From Nitrosospira multiformis (GTDB taxonomy: Bacteria > Pseudomonadota > Gammaproteobacteria > Burkholderiales > Nitrosomonadaceae), in NCBI RefSeq assembly GCF_900110185.1, contig NZ_FOCT01000004.1:186001-250000 (forward strand): DNA of 64,000 nucleotides, given 5' to 3'. Positions 8,471 to 17,726 of the stretch are shown piece by piece. Position 1 is the first letter of the stretch. Every line of letters begins with the position of its first letter. A model generated the notes under the pieces. It ran no database searches and was not told the DNA's origin. It worked only from the letters and a program-made list of their open reading frames with translations. The position numbers and the translations under genes were made by a program.

Positions 8471-8664
8471 AACGACCTGTTGTCACTTGTCCGCAGTGCG
8501 GCAAGAGTGTCGCGTGGGATAACAGCAATCCTTTTCGCCCGTTTTGTTCGGAACGCTGCAAATTGATCGACCTGGGGCAGTGGGCGACGGAATCCTATCG
8601 TATTCCCGATACGGGAAAGGATTCGGAAAAACAGGAGAGCGATCCGTCAGGCAGCGAGAAATAG
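8467..8664 (+). CDS. yacG: DNA gyrase inhibitor / zinc-binding protein YacG
   Basis: 65 aa, one zinc ribbon with C-P-Q-C (8-11) and C-S-E-R-C (27-31) ligands and the family-typical core [24 protein letters not shown]; the tail is acidic and disordered. In E. coli YacG binds GyrB and blocks DNA binding by gyrase. The usual partner coaE is absent here. It is convergent with the Nudix/ThiE fusion gene. Family is secure; physiological role in this organism is inferred. Confidence 0.93.
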   Translation: MKRPVVTCPQCGKSVAWDNSNPFRPFCSERCKLIDLGQWATESYRIPDTGKDSEKQESDPSGSEK

Positions 8665-8844
8665 AGACAGAGGCGGCCAGGTTGTCAAGGTGTTTAGGGA
8701 ACCGCTGAACAGATTCCTTCCAGGCGCGACGGCGGCTTTGCAGGATAAGATGCACGAAAGGTGAGGACGCGATGGTGCGACCGCGGAGAGAGGAGCAGTA
8801 TCTTCCGAAGGAAGATGCGATCTCGAAGCGGGATACAAGGTTCT

Positions 8845-9822
8845 TCAGGCCATCTGCCCGGTGCCGCGCACCTGCTCAATACGGCGCATTAGGGCGATGC
8901 CGTGGGCACCATGTTCCCAGGCAATGGCAAGATCTTCGCTTCGCAGCCCACCCAGCGCATATACAGGAATGGCGCTCCCGTGGATGAGTCTGCCAAACTT
9001 CCGCCAGCCCAGCGCGGGAGAATCAGGATGGCTTAATGTCGGAAGTACGGGAGCCAGAACGGCAAAATCCATTTCCAGTTGCTCGGCCCGGAAAAGCTCT
9101 TCGGCATTGTGGCAGGAGGCTCCGCACCATTCCACATCGGGTCGTTTCGAAAGATTCATCAGATCAACCGATGTAAAGTGGATTCCATCCATATCCAATT
9201 CTTGGCAGAGGCTCGCGTTACCCGTACCGCTGTTCACGAGGATGCGGGCACCGTAATGATGGGCCAGCGCAGTCACTTCACGGGTAAAGGCCTCCAGCGC
9301 TTTACTCCGCATTTCTTTTTCGCGTAGCTGCACCAGCCGTAGTCCTTTCTGGAGAGCGTGTTCGATTCGGGCTGCTGCAATTTGTGGTCCCCATTCCTCG
9401 GCATTCGTAATTCCATAAACGGGGGGCAGGTCAAGTGCCCGTAATACGGGTGCATTGGCAGGAAGCAACGGCTCTACAGAGACATTATCCGCAAACTGCC
9501 ACGACAGCTCCTGGTCTTCATACGGATGAGGCTCGCCATGCCACTCCACGACCCGATAAAAGTGAAGCCGTACCATGGCATGAGGGTAGGTAAATGTGCG
9601 GGTTATCCAGGGGTACGCATGCTTGACATGTATGCCCAATTCTTCCAGCAGTTCGCGCTTGAGTGCGCGCAACAGGGATTCTTCCGGATTGACCTTGCCA
9701 CCCGGAAATTCCCAGTAGCCGGCATAGGGTTTGCCTTCTGGTCGACGGGCCAAAAGAAAGGAACCGTCGCTCCGGATGATGATGGCGGCAGCAACTTCAA
9801 CGATAGAGGGAGCAGGAAGCAT
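8845..9822 (-). CDS. Nudix hydrolase fused to thiamine-phosphate-synthase-like domain
   Basis: 325 aa, two domains. Residues ~1-130: MutT-type Nudix hydrolase with box beginning GKVNPEES (42-) and REL-LEELGI (56-64), expected to remove oxidised nucleotides such as 8-oxo-dGTP. Residues ~135-325: TIM-barrel related to ThiE/TenI (LRLVQLREKEM, GARILVNSGTG, DGIHFTS, PVYALGGL). The ThiE-like half has the barrel motifs but its catalytic competence for thiamine phosphate synthesis cannot be judged by eye; TenI-type members are not synthases. The two-domain arrangement is known in proteobacteria. Its start lies 8 bp after the DUF815 ATPase stop, so the two form an operon. Confidence 0.88.
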   Translation of the reverse strand: MLPAPSIVEVAAAIIIRSDGSFLLARRPEGKPYAGYWEFPGGKVNPEESLLRALKRELLEELGIHVKHAYPWITRTFTYPHAMVRLHFYRVVEWHGEPHPYEDQELSWQFADNVSVEPLLPANAPVLRALDLPPVYGITNAEEWGPQIAAARIEHALQKGLRLVQLREKEMRSKALEAFTREVTALAHHYGARILVNSGTGNASLCQELDMDGIHFTSVDLMNLSKRPDVEWCGASCHNAEELFRAEQLEMDFAVLAPVLPTLSHPDSPALGWRKFGRLIHGSAIPVYALGGLRSEDLAIAWEHGAHGIALMRRIEQVRGTGQMA

Positions 9823-9830
9823 GAAGAAGT

Positions 9831-10730
9831 TTATTGTTCCTCGCGGAACTCTGTTTTGCCCGCGGTTTTCTGCCCAGCTTTCTTTCTACCTGCCCAGTCG
9901 CGCGCGAACTGCCATGCCACCCGGCCGTTGCGGGAACCTCGTCCCAGGGCCCAGCGTAGCGCCTCTTCCCGTATGCTGTCGTCCATTTTCTCTATGCCGA
10001 AGTAGGCAAGCCAGCGCGCCACAATGTCCAGGTACTGTTCCTGGTCGAAAGGGTAAAAAGATACCCATAAACCAAAACGTTCCGATAGCGACGTCTTTTC
10101 CTCGACCGCTTCGCTCGGGTGAATCTCGCCCCCGATATGCCGCGTGTCCTGGTTGTCCGCCATATATTCGGGCATCAGGTGGCGCCGATTGGAGGTGGCG
10201 TAGACAAGCACATTCTCGGACGCAGTAGCAATCGAGCCATCGAGAACCACTTTCAGCGCCTTGTAGCCTGGTTCACCGGATTCAAACGACAGGTCGTCGC
10301 AATAGAGAATGAAGCGTTCCGGACGCCGAAATATCTTCTCCACGATTTCAGGTAGATCAATGAGATCGTGCTTTTCTACTTCAATGAGACGCAATCCGTC
10401 GCCCGCGTATTTATTCAGCATTGCTTTTACCAGCGACGACTTGCCTGTTCCCCGAGCTCCCGTAAGCAGCACGTTATTGGCAGGATGATGCCGTACGAAT
10501 TGCCGTGTATTCTGGTCTATAAGGCTTTTTTGCCGCTCTATGCTCTGCAATGCCTCGAAGGTGATGCGATCAGGATAACGCACCGGTTCGATGAACCCGG
10601 TGCGTCCAGTCTTTCGCCAGCGAAAAGCTGTGGCATTCCAGTCCGGATCGGCTGCGTCAGCGCGCAGCAGCCCCTCTAGGCGAGAGAGCAGGGTTTCCGC
10701 CCGATCATATAACTTATCCCAATCGTTCAT
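9831..10730 (-). CDS. DUF815 family AAA+-type ATPase
   Basis: 299 aa. P-loop GARGTGKSS at ~91-99, Walker B-like ILYCDDLSFE, sensor-like VYATSNRRHLMPE and the family signature FGLWVSFYPFDQEQYLDIV. The family is widespread and described only as predicted ATP-dependent proteins; no function is established. The tail (RKKAGQKTAGK) is basic. It is translated directly upstream of the Nudix/ThiE gene with an 8-bp gap. No signal or membrane segment. Confidence 0.9.
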   Translation of the reverse strand: MNDWDKLYDRAETLLSRLEGLLRADAADPDWNATAFRWRKTGRTGFIEPVRYPDRITFEALQSIERQKSLIDQNTRQFVRHHPANNVLLTGARGTGKSSLVKAMLNKYAGDGLRLIEVEKHDLIDLPEIVEKIFRRPERFILYCDDLSFESGEPGYKALKVVLDGSIATASENVLVYATSNRRHLMPEYMADNQDTRHIGGEIHPSEAVEEKTSLSERFGLWVSFYPFDQEQYLDIVARWLAYFGIEKMDDSIREEALRWALGRGSRNGRVAWQFARDWAGRKKAGQKTAGKTEFREEQ

Positions 10731-11104
10731 GAGCAGTCCTGAAATTGCTCAATTATACCCGTAACAAATCCAGGGCCAGCCCACGGAACTCGCTCACGGT
10801 AGCTGGAGGTATATCGAGAAAGACCAGTTATAAGCTTCCAGCAGTATCGGGACGGTATCTGCCGCCGAAAGCTGGTCAAATGCACGATTTATGTGCGCTA
10901 ACGAACGGAATGGCTCAGCTAAAAACGCCATGATTTAACGCGGTACGTCAGGCAGTTGTCCAGGTGCCGGGTTCCCGGTTTCCGGTTCCGATCGAACCGT
11001 AAAAACCAAGAAGATAAAAATCTTTGATGGGTTTCAGCAATTGGCAAGCGTACGCTTTCCGGGAAACTTCCTTTAAATTGAGTAGCCTCTCAGGAGAATA
11101 CATT
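10731..11104. other. non-coding spacer upstream of the EF-hand gene
   Basis: About 370 bp. No convincing frame on either strand; a 62-codon frame at 10745-10933 has no SD or protein-like composition. The right end carries the ribosome-binding site AGGAGA (11091-11096) of the next gene. I see no riboswitch motif. Confidence 0.5.
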
Positions 11105-11731
11105 ATGAATAATATGCCCAGCAAAAAGTCAATCATTTCTCTCGCGCTCGGATCTGCTTTCGCTGCAACGCTCGGTACTGCTTCCGTTGCTTCTGCGGCC
11201 GACAATCCTTTCGCCGTACAATCCCTTCAAAAAGGCTTCATGGTAGCGGGCAGCCACTATGATGACAAAGGCGGATATGGTGACACGGGGGGCGGATATG
11301 GCGACAGGAAGGATGGATATGGTGACAAAAAGGACGCCTACGGTGGTGACAAGAAGTATGGAGAAGGCCGCTGTGGGATGTCCATGGCGGACACCGATAA
11401 TGATGGCAGGGTAAGCAGGGAAGAGCACGCCCGCCACGCTGAAATGATGTTTGACAAGATGGATACCAACAAGGATGGGTATATCGATAAGGATGAGGCC
11501 AGCGCGATGAGGAAAAAATACCGCGGCCATGGCCACGGTTCCCAATCCGGCGACCAATACCGTGGATCAGGCGACCAGTACCGTGGCGATCAGTACCGCG
11601 GCGATCAGTACCGCGGCGATCAGTACCGCGGTGACCGCGATGGCGGCGTCGATGTGCATCGTTACCGCGAATATGGTGCAGGCGAGACGGTTCCCCGTGA
11701 TTTGCCCCACATGAGGCCCATGGGCGAGTAA
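11105..11731 (+). CDS. secreted HvfA-like, EF-hand, Gly/Tyr/Asp-rich protein with a single Cys
   Basis: 208 aa, starting at ATG 11105 behind AGGAGA. Signal peptide (~1-31, cleaved after SVASA). Mature start ADNPFAVQSLQKGFMVAG resembles the NPF..L..GYMVA start of HvfA-type precursor peptides, and YGEGRCG (85-91) resembles their EGKCG modification motif; Cys90 is the only Cys. Between them are GYGD-type repeats (~57-86). Two canonical EF-hands follow: D96-E107 (DTDNDGRVSREE) and D120-E131 (DTNKDGYIDKDE). The C-terminus has tandem QYRGD repeats. Expected to be periplasmic or secreted and to bind calcium, possibly another metal. No HvfB/HvfC-type (DUF692/DUF2063) maturation genes are adjacent. 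The EF-hand call is secure; the HvfA relation is my inference from motif pattern. Confidence 0.75.
   Translation: MNNMPSKKSIISLALGSAFAATLGTASVASAADNPFAVQSLQKGFMVAGSHYDDKGGYGDTGGGYGDRKDGYGDKKDAYGGDKKYGEGRCGMSMADTDNDGRVSREEHARHAEMMFDKMDTNKDGYIDKDEASAMRKKYRGHGHGSQSGDQYRGSGDQYRGDQYRGDQYRGDQYRGDRDGGVDVHRYREYGAGETVPRDLPHMRPMGE
11576..11635 (+). repeat. four tandem 15-bp units encoding QYRGD
   Basis: Units start at 11576, 11591, 11606 and 11621 and read CAGTACCGCGGCGAT with third-position changes only. Two diverged units (GDQYRGS) precede them from ~11550. The 15-bp period keeps frame, so copy number can change protein length without breaking the gene. Confidence 0.9.
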
Positions 11732-11763
11732 AGCACTGTTCGTCAGTGATGACCTTCAGCCTT

Positions 11764-11789
11764 CGAGAACCGGTTTTAACCGGTTCTCG
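11764..11789. terminator. perfect 12-bp inverted repeat after the EF-hand gene
   Basis: CGAGAACCGGTT (11764-11775), 2-nt loop, AACCGGTTCTCG (11778-11789), 33 bp past the stop codon. The hairpin is very stable but no T tract follows, so it may act as a bidirectional transcript end or an RNA stabiliser between convergent EF-hand gene and argJ. Confidence 0.5.
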
Positions 11790-11903
11790 GCAAGGTTGTC
11801 CTATTGCAGAATTCCTGTTGCAGAATCATGGGACATCGGTGCTTATATCTTATATATTTCTACCCGATTGCAGCGTGGCGGACCAGCGACATACACACTG
11901 GTA

Positions 11904-13142
11904 TCAGCTCCGATACTCCGCGTTGATCTTTACATAATCGTAAGACAGATCGCATGTCCAGATGGTGGCTGCGGCCTGTCCTCTATTCAGTGTGACGCGC
12001 ACGATAATTTCCTGTTGTTTCATCACCCGCTGTCCTTCCTTCTCCTCGTAAGCGAAGGCTCTCCCCCCATTTTCCGCAACCAGTACATCGTCGAGATAAA
12101 GTTGCAGTTTGTTGATGTCAAGAGCCTCTATGCCTGCATAGCCGATGGCGGCCAGTATTCGCCCGAGATTAGGATCTGAAGCGAAGAACGCTGTTTTGAT
12201 CAGGGGCGAGTGTGCAATCGCATAAGCAACCTTACGGCATTCCTCCACGGTTTTGCCACTTTCTACTCGGATTGTAATGAACTTGGTCGCGCCTTCACCG
12301 TCGCGTACGATTGCCTGAGCAAGTTCCACTGCAACACCGGTTATCGCATCTTGCAATTGCACAAACTCCGTACTTTCCTTATCCACGATGGGTGAATGAG
12401 CGGTGCATCCGGTGGCCATCAGAATGAATGCGTCATTGGTGGAGGTATCTCCGTCTACCGTGATGCAATTGAAGGAATGGGCAGCAGCGTGCTGGACCAT
12501 GTGTTCCAGCAACGGGTTGCTTACGGCGGCATCGGTTGCGATAAAACCCAGCATTGTTGCCATATTCGGACGAATCATCCCCGAGCCTTTGGCAATGCCG
12601 GTAATCGTCACGGTTGTACCATTGAGGGAAATCTGGCGGGACACTGCTTTCGGCACAATATCGGTTGTCATGATAGCCTGCGAGGCGGCAAACCAGTTAT
12701 CGGCTCCAAGATTGTTTATTGCCCGGGGCAATCCGGTAACAATTTTGGGCAGAGGCAATGGCTCCATGATCACGCCGGTTGAAAAAGGCAGTACCTGTTC
12801 GCTGGCACACCCCAGCAGCCGGGCAGTCTCGGCGCAGGTGGTGCGGGCGTCTTCAATGCCTCTTTCGCCCGTGCCAGCGTTGGCGCACCCCGTATTGATG
12901 ACAAGGGCACGAATAGAACCCTTTGAATCGAGGGTCGAAAGATGTTCCCGGGCGACTATGACTGGCGCTGCGCAAAAATCATTCTGTGTAAACACTCCCG
13001 CCGCCGCCCCACCGTCATCCAGAACGATAACTAGGAGGTCCTTGCGCCCTGGTTTCCTGATGTTGGCTTCCACTATGCCCAGGGTGACGCCCTTTATGGC
13101 CAGGAGCTGTTCGGGTGGAGCGGGTGTAAAGTTGACAGGCAT
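11904..13142 (-). CDS. argJ: bifunctional glutamate N-acetyltransferase / amino-acid N-acetyltransferase
   Basis: Transfers acetyl from N-acetylornithine to glutamate (and can use acetyl-CoA), the cyclic step of arginine synthesis. 412 aa counted from ATG 13142; a TTG 12 codons upstream is less likely. The precursor is self-cleaved at the A-T bond in [10 protein letters not shown], with nucleophile Thr196, to give alpha and beta chains. Other family marks: NTGCANAGTG (~82), TTDIVPKAV (~159), [13 protein letters not shown]. The rest of the pathway here (argD, argF, argG) lies at 45.5-49 kb, so argJ is separate, as is common. Confidence 0.95.
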   Translation of the reverse strand: MPVNFTPAPPEQLLAIKGVTLGIVEANIRKPGRKDLLVIVLDDGGAAAGVFTQNDFCAAPVIVAREHLSTLDSKGSIRALVINTGCANAGTGERGIEDARTTCAETARLLGCASEQVLPFSTGVIMEPLPLPKIVTGLPRAINNLGADNWFAASQAIMTTDIVPKAVSRQISLNGTTVTITGIAKGSGMIRPNMATMLGFIATDAAVSNPLLEHMVQHAAAHSFNCITVDGDTSTNDAFILMATGCTAHSPIVDKESTEFVQLQDAITGVAVELAQAIVRDGEGATKFITIRVESGKTVEECRKVAYAIAHSPLIKTAFFASDPNLGRILAAIGYAGIEALDINKLQLYLDDVLVAENGGRAFAYEEKEGQRVMKQQEIIVRVTLNRGQAAATIWTCDLSYDYVKINAEYRS

Positions 13143-13167
13143 AATAGATAGGCGAGGTAATGGGCGA

Positions 13168-13323
13168 ATGAAGCGCAATCGATGCTCGGGTAAAAGAAGA
13201 CAATGGTATTATCGTCCACCGTTGTTTTTTGAATCTGAAGAGCAGATTGTGGAAAAACGCAATCCTAACCCATCTTCAGGTTCTCCTCCATCTCATCTTT
13301 TCAGCGCTGATAATGCCGAATAG
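13168..13323 (+). CDS. possible small protein, 51 aa
   Basis: ATG at 13168 with SD-like GAGG at 13154-13157 (10-nt spacing), 52 codons to TAG. The product begins with a basic segment ([18 protein letters not shown]), continues [17 protein letters not shown] and ends SADNAE; no known family. A perfect 8-bp inverted repeat (TAATGCCG at 13311-13318 with CGGCATTA at 13326-13333) overlaps the stop codon. It lies divergent from argJ, where argJ promoter sequences would also be expected, which weakens the call. Confidence 0.3.
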   Translation: MKRNRCSGKRRQWYYRPPLFFESEEQIVEKRNPNPSSGSPPSHLFSADNAE

Positions 13324-13473
13324 TCCGGCATTAACCTGACGAACAGAAATTAGAATTTTTGCAACTGATAGAAATATTGTTATCGGCGAATGGCTTTCTT
13401 TCGCTGGGCCCCCGTTTTACCTGGTATGCCGCTTGATGCGATCAGACCGGACCAGGAATGAAGGAGAAGATGC

Positions 13474-13701
13474 ATGAATTGTGATAAAGAACTGGATGTG
13501 CGCGGATTGAACTGTCCGCTGCCTATATTGCGCACTAAAAAATCCCTTGTGGACATGATATCGGGTCAGGTATTGAAAATTATCGCCACGGATCCCGGCG
13601 CTGTAATCGACTTCCAGGTTTTTGCCGAGCAGACGGGAAATGAGCTGCTGTCGTTGTCAGAAGCAGCGGGTGAATTCACGTTTTATATGAAGAAGAGGTA
13701 G
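13474..13701 (+). CDS. tusA: TusA/SirA-family sulfurtransferase
   Basis: 75 aa with the family motif LDVRGLNCPLPILRTKK; Cys14 is the sulfur-carrying residue. TusA-family proteins relay persulfide sulfur for tRNA thiolation and molybdenum-cofactor or sulfur metabolism. A strong SD (AAGGAGAAG) precedes the ATG. The gene stands alone: argJ diverges on the left, the HExxH gene converges on the right, so which sulfur acceptor it serves cannot be read from context. Confidence 0.92.
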   Translation: MNCDKELDVRGLNCPLPILRTKKSLVDMISGQVLKIIATDPGAVIDFQVFAEQTGNELLSLSEAAGEFTFYMKKR

Positions 13702-13768
13702 CAGAGAAGAAGTGGCAAGGAGTAGGAGTAGCTTAAGGAAAATCTTAATCATCGGAATTTACGGTATG

Positions 13769-14479
13769 TCATGGCCTTTCCGGACACGCACGCAACCGTT
13801 GCGTTACGCGCTGGTAGGCTACCGGTGAATCGATCGCGCGGTGAGCGGCGACGACACCATTCATCAGACGCTGCTGCAAAGGTTTCAGTATCCCCTCCAC
13901 CCAAGGCCTTGAGTCAGCCCGGGCCTGGTTTTGCGAAGCATAATAACGCGGTTGGGAAAAGGCCGCTCGTAACGGTTCCTCCAGCATCCTCGCTCCAATA
14001 CGAAAGTGCGACCGCCACGCGGACACATGCTCCAGCTCATGTTCGCGTACGATATTTCTTCTGCAGCTGTCGTTAAGTTCCTTGGCAAGATATACCCGCA
14101 TTGCCGCAAATCCCAGTTTGACCGAGACGTCCGGCACCATGCACGTTCGCCCATCCGTGCTTGTCCACTGCCTTGTCCGGAATTCGTATCTGAATTCCGG
14201 TTCGGCATGCGTCAACCCGTACACGTTGTGATACGCGTCGCTGGTCTTTCCTGACGCCGATTGAAGCGCCTTGGCCGTGCGCGAGCTGTCCTCGGCCGGT
14301 GTGATATCCATATACACAACCGCCACCTTGCCGGGACTCATCAGTTTCTCGCAATCGGCTTTAAATGAGTCATTGCCGGCCAACGCCATCCGTTCCGGTA
14401 ATAGAAGCAGCAATAGCAGCCCGGCGAAAAAAATGGCTGCACGGTCTTTGCCGGTTTGATCGTTCCCAGTGAATCTCAA
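13769..14479 (-). CDS. secreted putative zinc metalloprotein with HExxH-like motif
   Basis: 236 aa. Residues ~13-35 form a signal peptide/anchor (AAIFFAGLLLLLLLPERMALAG), so the protein is periplasmic or membrane-tethered. The motif REHELEHVSAWRSH places H147-E148-x-x-H151, the zincin pattern, preceded by NDSCRRNIV. Four Cys in the mature part (~43, 113, 139, 231) could form disulfides. I do not recognise a named family; it may be a distant relative of predicted secreted Zn-protease families such as DUF922, but this is a guess. It stands alone between tusA (convergent) and nuo (divergent). Proteolytic activity is inferred from the motif only. Confidence 0.6.
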   Translation of the reverse strand: MRFTGNDQTGKDRAAIFFAGLLLLLLLPERMALAGNDSFKADCEKLMSPGKVAVVYMDITPAEDSSRTAKALQSASGKTSDAYHNVYGLTHAEPEFRYEFRTRQWTSTDGRTCMVPDVSVKLGFAAMRVYLAKELNDSCRRNIVREHELEHVSAWRSHFRIGARMLEEPLRAAFSQPRYYASQNQARADSRPWVEGILKPLQQRLMNGVVAAHRAIDSPVAYQRVTQRLRACPERP

Positions 14480-14534
14480 ATGGTTAAACCAGGCAGAGTA
14501 AGGTGGGAAGTGGTGTCGCGATAAGGTTCACGCA

Positions 14535-14560
14535 CAGGTCAGCGTGGCAGGTCAGCGTAG
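14535..14560 (+). promoter_or_regulatory. 13-bp direct repeat and possible -10 upstream of the nuo operon
   Basis: CAGGTCAGCGTGG (14535-14547) is repeated as CAGGTCAGCGTAG (14548-14560), followed 14 nt later by TACAAT within GATACAATAA (14571-14580), a good -10 candidate without a good -35. The position ~180 bp before nuoA suits a promoter with an activator or repressor binding the repeats. Inference only. Confidence 0.3.
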
Positions 14561-14754
14561 TTTCATGCCGGATACAATAACATTCGCATACCCCCTTGTC
14601 CCCTTTGTTGGCTATCGCACAGAAGTCTGCTGCTCGATGGGAAATACTGGACTTTCACGTGAAGTCATCCCTCTCTGGACCCGCAGCTTGTTGGGTGGAC
14701 CGGCCTGTTTAATCCTGGTGTCATCAAAGGACCAAGCACAAAGGAGCCTAATCC

Positions 14755-15198
14755 TTGAATGCTTCCGCGACACAAGCAACAGAAATCTGGCCCCTGGTTG
14801 CATACTTCTTCCTCGTCGTTACGCTGGTTGCGAGCGTCATGGCGCTTTCGTACATCATGGGCGAGCGTCATCGATCGAAGGCTACGGATGAGCCATTTGA
14901 AAGCGGCATTGTCACCGTCGGCCTTGCGCGCTTGCGCCTGTCCGCCAAATTCTATCTGATCGCAGTGTTCTTTGTGATCTTCGATGTGGAAGCCGTATTC
15001 CTTTTTGCCTGGGCCGTTGCTTTTCGTGAATTGGGCTGGCCGGGTTATATCGAGGCGATCATCTTCATATCTATTCTCGGAGCGGCCCTCGCTTATTTAT
15101 GGCGGCTAGGCGCCCTGGATTGGGGACCGCCTAGGCATTCGGCTGGCAGGTTTGCCAAAGATTCAAGGAGTCCAAACCATGCGGTGGTCTCTAAGTAA
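14755..15198 (+). CDS. nuoA: NADH-quinone oxidoreductase subunit A
   Basis: 147 aa, small membrane subunit of complex I near the quinone chamber. Three membrane helices: ~12-33 ([20 protein letters not shown]), ~65-88 ([20 protein letters not shown] with the conserved FDVE) and ~97-118. The conserved loop reads PFESGI. The start is a TTG at 14755 with AAAGGAG 8 nt upstream; the next ATG would cut into helix 1, so TTG is preferred. First gene of a 13-gene operon; overlaps nuoB by 20 bp. Confidence 0.95.
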   Translation: MNASATQATEIWPLVAYFFLVVTLVASVMALSYIMGERHRSKATDEPFESGIVTVGLARLRLSAKFYLIAVFFVIFDVEAVFLFAWAVAFRELGWPGYIEAIIFISILGAALAYLWRLGALDWGPPRHSAGRFAKDSRSPNHAVVSK

Positions 15199-15844
15199 AC
15201 CCTCCGCCAAACCATCCGGGGCAGCAACGCCTGGATCTTCAATAATTCGCGATAACGGTTTTGAGGAAGACGGTCGCCGCAGCGTATTACTGACGCGATT
15301 GCAAGATCTTGTCGCCTGGGGCCGTAAGAATTCGGTCTGGCCTTACAACTTTGGCCTGTCGTGTTGTTATGTGGAAATGGCGACCAGCTTCACCAGTAAG
15401 TATGACCTTGCCAGGTTTGGCTCCGAAGTTATCCGCGCCTCTCCTCGCCAGGCCGACCTGATCGTTATTTCCGGTACGGTTTTTATCAAGATGGCGCCCG
15501 TGCTCCAGCGGCTTTACGACCAGATGCTTGAACCGCGCTGGGTTATTTCGATGGGCTCCTGCGCGAATTCGGGTGGAATGTATGACATTTACAGCGTGGT
15601 GCAGGGTGTAGATCGATTCCTCCCCGTAGATGTTTATGTTCCGGGTTGCCCGCCTCGGCCTGACGCATTCATGCAGGGGCTGAATCTGCTTCAAGACGCA
15701 ATCGGCAAGGAAAAACGCCCCTTGAGCTGGGTGATTGGTCCGCAGGGGATCGAGCGACCGGCTGAGGGATCGCAGCGGGATCTCAAGCGGTCCGACCGAA
15801 TGCGCGCCACGACCCTGCACAATCCCGACGAGGTACAAAAGTGA
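15179..15844 (+). CDS. nuoB: NADH-quinone oxidoreductase subunit B
   Basis: 221 aa from ATG 15179, behind AAGGAG (15165-15170); a TTG 27 bp upstream is not needed. Carries the terminal cluster N2 that hands electrons to quinone: tandem Cys in [17 protein letters not shown], and PGCPPRPDA are the four ligands. Peripheral arm, cytosolic side. Stop overlaps the nuoCD GTG start. Confidence 0.96.
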   Translation: MRWSLSKPSAKPSGAATPGSSIIRDNGFEEDGRRSVLLTRLQDLVAWGRKNSVWPYNFGLSCCYVEMATSFTSKYDLARFGSEVIRASPRQADLIVISGTVFIKMAPVLQRLYDQMLEPRWVISMGSCANSGGMYDIYSVVQGVDRFLPVDVYVPGCPPRPDAFMQGLNLLQDAIGKEKRPLSWVIGPQGIERPAEGSQRDLKRSDRMRATTLHNPDEVQK

Positions 15845-17667
15845 GCGCAGCCTCCAGCCTTGCCCCACCGCGGTATATGCAGGATATGCGCGGTGCGTCG
15901 AACGCTTCAGATGTGTTGGAAGAACTGAAGAGCCGCTTTGGCCCCCCCAACACTGGTAATCCAGGAGGGCCAATGGGTTTAGTGCAGAAAACCGGCGATG
16001 ACCTTCCCGCGCAATGGGTCTCCAGACACAGGGTGCACGAGGTTCTGCACTACCTCAAACTGGAAGCGGAGCGGCCTTACCGCATGCTGTACGACCTGAC
16101 GGCGATTGACGAACGTACACGCGTCCACCGCGAAGACCAGCCGGCAAGCCGGTTCACTGTCATCTATCACCTGCTGTCGTTCGAACGTAATGCGGACGTG
16201 TGCCTCAAGGTCGCGCTCAACGATACTGATCTTCGCATGCCCACCATTACCGATATCTGGCCTGCGGCAAACTGGTACGAGCGTGAGATATGGGACATGT
16301 TCGGGATCGTCTTCGACGGGCACCCGCACCTGCGTCGAATTTTGTTACCCCCTTGGTGGCAGGGTCACGCCCTGCGCAAGGATCACCCGGCTCGCGCGAC
16401 GGAGATGGAACCATTCCATTTGTCCGCGGATAAGGAGGAGGCTGAGCAGGAAACGCTGCGTTTTCATCCTGAAGAATGGGGAATGCGCCGCGCACACGAC
16501 GGCACCGATTTCATGTTCCTCAACCTGGGGCCGAACCATCCAAGCGTGCATGGGGTATTTCGCATTGTGCTGCAGCTCGATGGCGAGGAAATCATTGACG
16601 CTGTGCCAGAGATTGGCTTTCACCATCGCGGAGCGGAAAAGATGGGTGAGCGCCAATCCTGGCATACCTACATTCCCTACACCGACCGCATCGATTACCT
16701 GGGAGGGGTCATGAACAACCTTCCCTATGTGCTGGCCGTGGAAAAACTGGCAGGCATTGAAGTGCCTGATCGGGTAAAGGTGATGCGCGTGATGATGGCT
16801 GAATTTTTTCGCATTGCAAGCCATCTGGTGTTCTATGGGACTTTTACCCAGGATCTGGGCGCGCTTTCCCCGGTATTTTTCATGTTCACCGACCGCGAAC
16901 GAGTGTTCGATGTCGTCGAAGCCATCTGTGGGGGGCGAATGCATCCGAGCTGGTATCGCATCGGCGGTGTGGCGCAGGACTTGCCCAATGGATGGGATCG
17001 GATGGTGCGGGATTTCCTGGATTATATGCCTGCAAGACTGGATGAGTATGACAAGATTGCTGTGGGCAACCGCATCCTGAAAGCCCGGACGCGCGGCGTC
17101 GGCAGTTACTCGGCAGAGGAGGCGATCGAATGGGGCGTGACGGGACCCAATCTGCGCGCCTGCGGCTTCGAATGGGATTTCCGCAAGGCTCGGCCGTATT
17201 CGGGCTACGATCAGTTCGAGTTCGATGTGCCAACCGGCCAGCATGGCGATTGCTATGACCGCTGTGCCGTTCGCGTCCAGGAAATCCGCCAGAGCCTGCG
17301 CATCATCGAGCAGTGCCTGGAAAACATGCCCGCCGGGGCGCATAAAGCGGATCATCCGCTCACCACGCCGCCGCTCAAGAAGCATACCTTGCATGACATC
17401 GAAACGCTCATCGATCATTTCCTGGGGGTGAGCTGGGGGCCTGTCATTCCTCCGGGGGAAGCATTCGTAGGCATCGAGGCGACCAAGGGAAACAACGGCT
17501 ATTACCTGATTAGCGACGGCAATACCATGGCTTATAGGGTGCGTATCCGCACGCCTTCCTTTCCGCACCTGCAAATGATTCCTTTGATCAGCCGTGGACT
17601 GATGATTTCGGATTTGATCGCCATTCTGGGCAGCATCGATTTTGTCATGGCCGACGTGGACCGCTGA
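15841..17667 (+). CDS. nuoCD: NADH-quinone oxidoreductase, fused subunits C/D
   Basis: 608 aa; GTG start at 15841 overlapping the nuoB stop. Residues ~45-205 are NuoC (30-kDa type: [40 protein letters not shown]); ~235-608 are NuoD (49-kDa type: [37 protein letters not shown], ending DFVMADVDR) forming the quinone cavity with NuoB. The fusion is as in E. coli and other enterobacteria, whereas betaproteobacteria normally have separate nuoC and nuoD genes. The stop codon lies inside a 13-bp tandem repeat. Confidence 0.97.
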   Translation: MSAASSLAPPRYMQDMRGASNASDVLEELKSRFGPPNTGNPGGPMGLVQKTGDDLPAQWVSRHRVHEVLHYLKLEAERPYRMLYDLTAIDERTRVHREDQPASRFTVIYHLLSFERNADVCLKVALNDTDLRMPTITDIWPAANWYEREIWDMFGIVFDGHPHLRRILLPPWWQGHALRKDHPARATEMEPFHLSADKEEAEQETLRFHPEEWGMRRAHDGTDFMFLNLGPNHPSVHGVFRIVLQLDGEEIIDAVPEIGFHHRGAEKMGERQSWHTYIPYTDRIDYLGGVMNNLPYVLAVEKLAGIEVPDRVKVMRVMMAEFFRIASHLVFYGTFTQDLGALSPVFFMFTDRERVFDVVEAICGGRMHPSWYRIGGVAQDLPNGWDRMVRDFLDYMPARLDEYDKIAVGNRILKARTRGVGSYSAEEAIEWGVTGPNLRACGFEWDFRKARPYSGYDQFEFDVPTGQHGDCYDRCAVRVQEIRQSLRIIEQCLENMPAGAHKADHPLTTPPLKKHTLHDIETLIDHFLGVSWGPVIPPGEAFVGIEATKGNNGYYLISDGNTMAYRVRIRTPSFPHLQMIPLISRGLMISDLIAILGSIDFVMADVDR

Positions 17668-17695
17668 ATTGGACCGCTGAATTGGACCGCTGATG
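17657..17695 (+). repeat. 13-bp tandem repeat spanning the nuoCD stop codon
   Basis: TGGACCGCTGAAT at 17657 and 17670 and a third, last-two-bases-changed copy at 17683. Each unit contains TGA (17665, 17678, 17691); since 13 is not a multiple of three these stops fall in all three frames. Confidence 0.9.
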
Positions 17696-17726
17696 TTGAT
17701 GGCCGAGGAGGATACTGAGGGGAACA

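Noticed and set aside
8845..10740. TPP riboswitch near the thiamine-phosphate-synthase-like gene
   Set aside because: I looked upstream of the DUF815/Nudix-ThiE operon and saw no conserved thi-box sequence; the ThiE-like half may not make thiamine phosphate.
12403..13323. 306-codon plus-strand frame opposite argJ
   Set aside because: Most of it is the complement of argJ; only the last 51 codons beyond argJ are kept as a weak separate candidate.
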